Below, piece after piece: positions 59,562 to 64,000 of a DNA stretch of 64,000 bases (its first letter is position 1; the number at the start of each line of letters is the position of its first letter). The notes beneath the pieces are model-generated. The model saw nothing but the letters and a program-made list of their open reading frames with translations. It had not been told where the DNA came from and searched no databases. This DNA comes from Struthio camelus. Lineage: Eukaryota; Chordata; Aves; Struthioniformes; Struthionidae. A program made the position numbers and the translations under genes. The stretch lies in NCBI RefSeq assembly GCF_040807025.1, contig NC_090953.1, positions 2,293,501 to 2,357,500 on the forward strand, in the 5' to 3' direction.

Positions 59562-62484
59562 GAATGACAGGAAAAAACAGGTAAAAATCAGAACTGCTAG
59601 TGGAGAAATGCAGCTGCCCAGCTGCAGGTCCAACGCATGCCCAGGCTGCAGGATGGGGCCGCGATGAACTGTCACTTCAAGAAAGAAAGAAGCAAACTGA
59701 GCTGCAACACCTCGGACACCAGCTTTTCGGGAATTCTGGCCACTGAGCATCTCGGCAACAAATAAAAATCACCGGCATCAACACATCTCGATTCAACAGC
59801 GAGCAATATGTTCTAAAACAAACACAAGCAACCCGTTGCACTTAAATATTCTGGAATTGATCTATTTTGTTTGGCAAGGTAATACTGAAAAAAAAATTCA
59901 AGGCATGGAAGCTTGAAATGCGTTTGCAGTTGCAGCGAACAGTTTCTCACTGCCCTGGGGAGACGACGTTCTCCATTTGGTGTGGTGTGCATGCCTTTTT
60001 GTGCAGTCGTTCTTTTTTTTGACGCTGCAAAATTAGGTTACTTTCAGGACAGACAGAGGCCCCCAGCCCTGCCACCACATGCCCCGGGCAGCTGCCGAGT
60101 CGGGGCGCTGAGCTGCACCGGGCTGTCCTGCTCCAAGAGCAGGCTAACACCAGCAGAGAGCACAGCTCTTTTTTTCACTAACGTCCATCTCCACTCGTTG
60201 CAAAGTGGCAAATCAGGGACTAAGGTTAAACCTCCCATGGTAAAATCACTACAGTAGGTTCACGCCCTATCAGCGATGGTTCATCTGACGTTTGAGAGCC
60301 TCGGAAACACGAGAGCTCGCGGCAATGCTGATAGGCCTAATCACAGAGGGAAGCGTTTCACCACGGAAAGAGATGCTGCGAAGAGGAGCCCAAAGGTAGT
60401 GCGGTTTGTCCCCCTACCAGAGCTCATCCTGCCCCCACAGCATTTCATCTGTTTGCTTAGACCTCTACACATGTTCATCACGGAGTAGCAACTATCTCCT
60501 TGACAAGTCTTAAATACTCAGTATTAAAATTTCCTGTTAATCAGTAGGTCCAACACATCCCGGGCAGCAGAAAATATACTGAAGAGCTATCACCAGGCAG
60601 CTCCATCGTACCGGCCAGGGTCCTGGCTCGGCCGCGTCCTGGCACGGGGGTCCGGCGCAATCTGCCGCTCGGCTGCACAGCGCTTGCAGCGGGCAGGGGA
60701 AGGCGGCTGCCGGCGAGCGCGGAGCCGCTCGTAGCGGAAAAGGTCAGGCAGGACGGGGCCGGGGATAGCCACAGAGTGAGTGTCAGCCAGCCTAATTTTG
60801 TGTGTCAACTCTGAAAATTAGATAAACAATGACAAACCAGGCTTTTTAAATGAACTTGTCTCATCTCGTTCTCTTGATAAAGGGTACATTTCTCAAGTTG
60901 CAGTGTCCCACCAGACAGGTTAACTCTTTCAAAGGGGAGCCCCTTGCAGAGGGTGATGTAAACGATTTAAATATCTGACACAAAATTAAAAGGGCACTGT
61001 CCCCCTGAGCACACAGCTCTGGTAATTCCAAGTCGTTGCCCACAAACCATCAATCATTTAGCCCAGTCAATTAAGCTGCCATTATTCAAGGGTAAAAGTT
61101 CCATAATTTTATCTACCCTTAAAATTCAGCAATTTGCTTTCACGGCATTCTCCCCAGGTCTGAGGAATCATCGTTTCTGATATTAACCTGCCCGCAGCTT
61201 ATCGCAACGGTTTTAAATTGCGTCCTCGGCAGGACCGCAGACACGCGGGCCGTCTCCAGGCCGGCGGGCACACGCGCGGCGCTGCTCCCCGACCTGCTCA
61301 CGGGCATCCTGGTTAGGAGCAAGGGCGACGCAGGGAGAAAAAACATCCTGCTCAGGGGAGACAAAAGTCGCTCCGAGAAATAGCTGTGATACGCGGCCTA
61401 CGCACCACTCATAGCCCCAAACCTGGGCTTCAGAGAGCCTCTGGCTTCAGCAGAGCGACGCATGCCTCAGCAGAGGCGTACGGTGCCTACCGCCTACCTA
61501 CAAGTCCAGGGAAGAGCAAAGCTCCGCTCTGCTGCACGAGACACTGCTCCATGCTGCCCCGCTCGCCTTCGCTCCTGCGGCACCCACCGCAAAACGCTCG
61601 AGCTGGAAAGCACCTCGTACGGCGAGGTTTAGACCTACACGGCGGCACCGAAACACGGCCAGGAGCTAGGCTGACAATAAATAACATTGCTCTAAGCCAT
61701 GCTTCTGCCATTTCAGAGGACTTCCTTAGGGCAGAGCAAGCGTGTGTTGATCGGGAGACTGGTTTAAAGGGTTCATGAAACAGGCTGCTGCCTACCGGAG
61801 CCAGGAGAACCAAAAAGTTAATTCCCATGGAGAAATACTGACCGATCCCCAATGTCCTCGTCTCCTGCCCCATCACTTGTGCGGACTTACAAGAGGGGGA
61901 CTGGCAGGACTTGGCCAGGAGCGCCCGGTGAGCCCGTGCCCGGCCAGCTTGGCTCCGGCTGCCACCTCCAACACTCGGGGGCTGCCTGCCAACGTCCCGC
62001 ACAGCGTCCTCCCTACAGCGAGGGGCGAGCTGCAACGACGGACCTGAACGTAACCCTGAGAAACACGGAGGAGGAAGGAGGGACAGAGAAGGGGTTGCAG
62101 AGACTGAGGCCTCGTGCTCACGACTGTCCAACACCCAAACGTAACCAGCGCACCTAACGAATTAGAAATGACGAGAGACCTCGCCGTTGCGCAGGGTACG
62201 GTGCCAAATAAACACGTCGCTGCGGGTTGCGACAGTGCCGTTCTTTAAGCGCCCTCTGTTATACGAACCCTCGCAGACTGCGCAGTGAAGGGACCGTGCC
62301 AAATTTATGGCAAAGAAGCAAAGACAAATTATGCATTTCATTTAAAAATCTGAATTCAGCATAACAAAAAACATAATAAAAGGAGCCCAACTGTTGCAAG
62401 CGCAGACTATCAAGACGACAGCAGTGCCCTTAGACAGCATTTCAAATACAGTTTATTAGTGTGTGATATGAAAAGGGTATTTTT

Positions 62485-62504
62485 ATTGCATGATATAATG
62501 CAAT
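62485..62504. repeat. Inverted ATTGCAT/ATGCAAT pair in an AT-rich block
   Basis: ATTGCAT-GATATA-ATGCAAT, 7-bp arms with a 6-bp centre. Each arm resembles a POU/octamer or C/EBP-ATF half site. It lies in a 500-bp AT-rich block (62280-62770) that may be a conserved intronic element. Confidence 0.6.
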
Positions 62505-64000
62505 GGGACCTTGGGCGCTCTGCAGAAGGACCTTGCACTCAGAAGTGTAATGAACCCATAGTCCAAAAAACATTATACTGTACATTAACCTATCATTAAT
62601 GGCACATTAGGGCTAGGGGCATTGCACGCTTGCTGGTCAGGGCTCCATCAGGACAGTATGGAGGAAACCACAGTCTTCACGGGCTTAAAACAAATAGAGA
62701 AAATAAATATTACTGATGGCTACAGGCTGCTTTAAGGGAAACTCACTCTCCACTTAACATGCCATTTTGATGCCATTTTTTGAAAAGTGGGGAGAGAAGA
62801 CTGTGCAGCAGTTTATTAGGCAATATGAGAAACGGCACACCACTGCTTCACAGCCCCACGTCGCGTGGTGCGTGAGACACGTCAACCAGAGCTTTTCCTC
62901 TGCCGAACGTGGCAGCTCCGAGCGCTGGGGCATCTTTCAAGGACAAAACGAAAACTGGAAGCGGGCTCTCCTTCCCTGCCATTCCCTAATCCCTGCGGAT
63001 ATCGCCAGTGCTTCCTTGTCTGTAGGAGCTGAGACGCAGGAGGAACACAGGCCTTGGGAAATCCCGGCTCCCCTCGCGGCAGCTCCTCACTCCCTCGAGC
63101 CAAGACAAAAGCGCAAGCAAGTGTTCACAGTCGAGGCGATCGATGCTGCTTTGCAGCCTCTGCACACATCCCTTTCCGCCCCAGGTGGCTGCACCCCAGA
63201 GCTGTTTGGCAGACCCCTCGCCCATGTCCGCACTAAGCGTAACCCAGCAGCAAACACGACCAAATCGCGACTTCGGTTATCCTCCTGGATTGGTCTCCAC
63301 AGCCAAGATCTCCCATGGCTTCCTCCACTAGAGGTGCCACCTTTGCTCAAAGGCAGCACGATCAGATGGCCATAGCGCAAACGTTAAAACAGAAAAGCCT
63401 GGCTGGCAACTCGGCCCTTGCCGGCTAAAGGGCTGCAAACCCTGCAACTCTGGGAAGGGAGAACTTGGCTGTAAAACAGTGGACCACAGGTATCATCCCC
63501 ACTACTTCTCCAGTTGCTGCTGCTGTTTCTGTGCTATTTACCGCTCTCGTAATTAACTGAGGGCGCATGCTCCGGAGGAAATCCTTACCACTCCCAGCGT
63601 GGATAGAAACAGAAACCAGGCCTCCAAAATGGCAAGCACAAATCCCCGCTCTGAAGCTGCACTGTCTTCCCGGGACACCCGGAGAGACGAGGTGCTCGAG
63701 TAACCCAAACTACCGCAGCCTGGCCCTGCGTCCCTCCCCAATGACCCCAACACACAGAAGATTTCGGTACTACTGCCTCCAGTAGTGGAGGATTTTACAT
63801 CTAGAGCTTCTGCCTCCAAGGACAAGCCAAACTAAATGCTGCTCTAATTATCTGTGCTAGCTATCCACAAGGCCAATTTCTGCTCCCACAGCCAGGAATA
63901 GCAGCTAGGAATCCTCAGGCCAATACTCTATAGCTGACTCCCAAATTGTTGCTAATTCACGGGCAGAGACGGTGATCGAGATCCCCTGTGGGGCTGCTCC

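Larger units (their letters stand above)
53817..64000 (-). other. MAP2K5: MAP2K5 last intron (partial, runs off the right edge)
   Basis: I searched the minus strand for the preceding exon (FITQCMRKQPKERPAPEELM-like) and did not find it, so the last intron exceeds 10 kb. It contains a TA microsatellite, a MIR relic, a short tandem duplication, CpG-rich patches near 57.1-57.4, 60.6-60.8 and 61.2-61.6 kb, and an AT-rich block at 62.28-62.77 kb. No other gene is recognised. Confidence 0.75.

Noticed and set aside
53817..64000. Search for the penultimate MAP2K5 exon
   Set aside because: No minus-strand sequence encoding the ERPAPEELM region; it is beyond the right edge.
1..64000. CRISPR arrays, rRNA, tRNA genes, prokaryotic-type operons
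   Set aside because: Nothing with the required repeat-spacer structure, conserved rRNA blocks or tRNA A/B boxes was seen; the window is vertebrate nuclear DNA.

Overview
This is vertebrate nuclear DNA, almost certainly from a bird. It contains spliced genes with canonical GT/AG introns, CR1-family LINE copies (the characteristic avian/reptilian retroelement), old MIR-type SINEs, compact intergenic distances and very GC-rich CpG islands. I cannot name the species.

Three genes are recognised from their protein sequence, all on the minus strand. From right to left (5' to 3') they are MAP2K5, SKOR1 and PIAS1. Only the last exon and 3'UTR of MAP2K5 are inside (CDS 53712-53816). SKOR1 is complete: eight coding exons between 43334 and 39114, an assembled product of 852 residues, and a poly(A) signal at 38590. 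PIAS1 contributes only its first coding exon (14742-14765, eight residues); the whole left end is its first intron. This is the same order and orientation as the human 15q23 MAP2K5-SKOR1-PIAS1 block.

Layout: 1-14741, PIAS1 intron 1, AT-rich, with two LINE relics. 13.8-15.5 kb, PIAS1 CpG-island promoter with two YY1-like sites. 15.5-38.5 kb, PIAS1/SKOR1 intergenic DNA with two MIR relics, a CR1 copy carrying a 250-plus-codon open reverse-transcriptase C-terminus, an older CR1, CpG-rich patches without a recognisable gene, a 70-bp minisatellite and a 13-bp-arm inverted repeat just beyond the SKOR1 end. 38.6-44.8 kb, SKOR1. 44.8-53.2 kb, SKOR1 5' flank, where AT-rich homeodomain-motif blocks stand out from GC-rich DNA like conserved enhancers. 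53.2-64 kb, MAP2K5 3' end and its last intron.

Biology: SKOR1 is a nuclear SKI-family corepressor (LBX1 partner in dorsal spinal cord neurons), MAP2K5 the MEK5 kinase of the ERK5 pathway, PIAS1 a SUMO E3 ligase. The MAP2K5/SKOR1 locus is a known human restless-legs-syndrome association locus, as is MEIS1. A pair of PBX/MEIS-type sites 21 bp apart in the SKOR1 promoter region is therefore the regulatory observation I consider most worth testing. I see no novel gene system; the most interesting content is regulatory and repeat structure.
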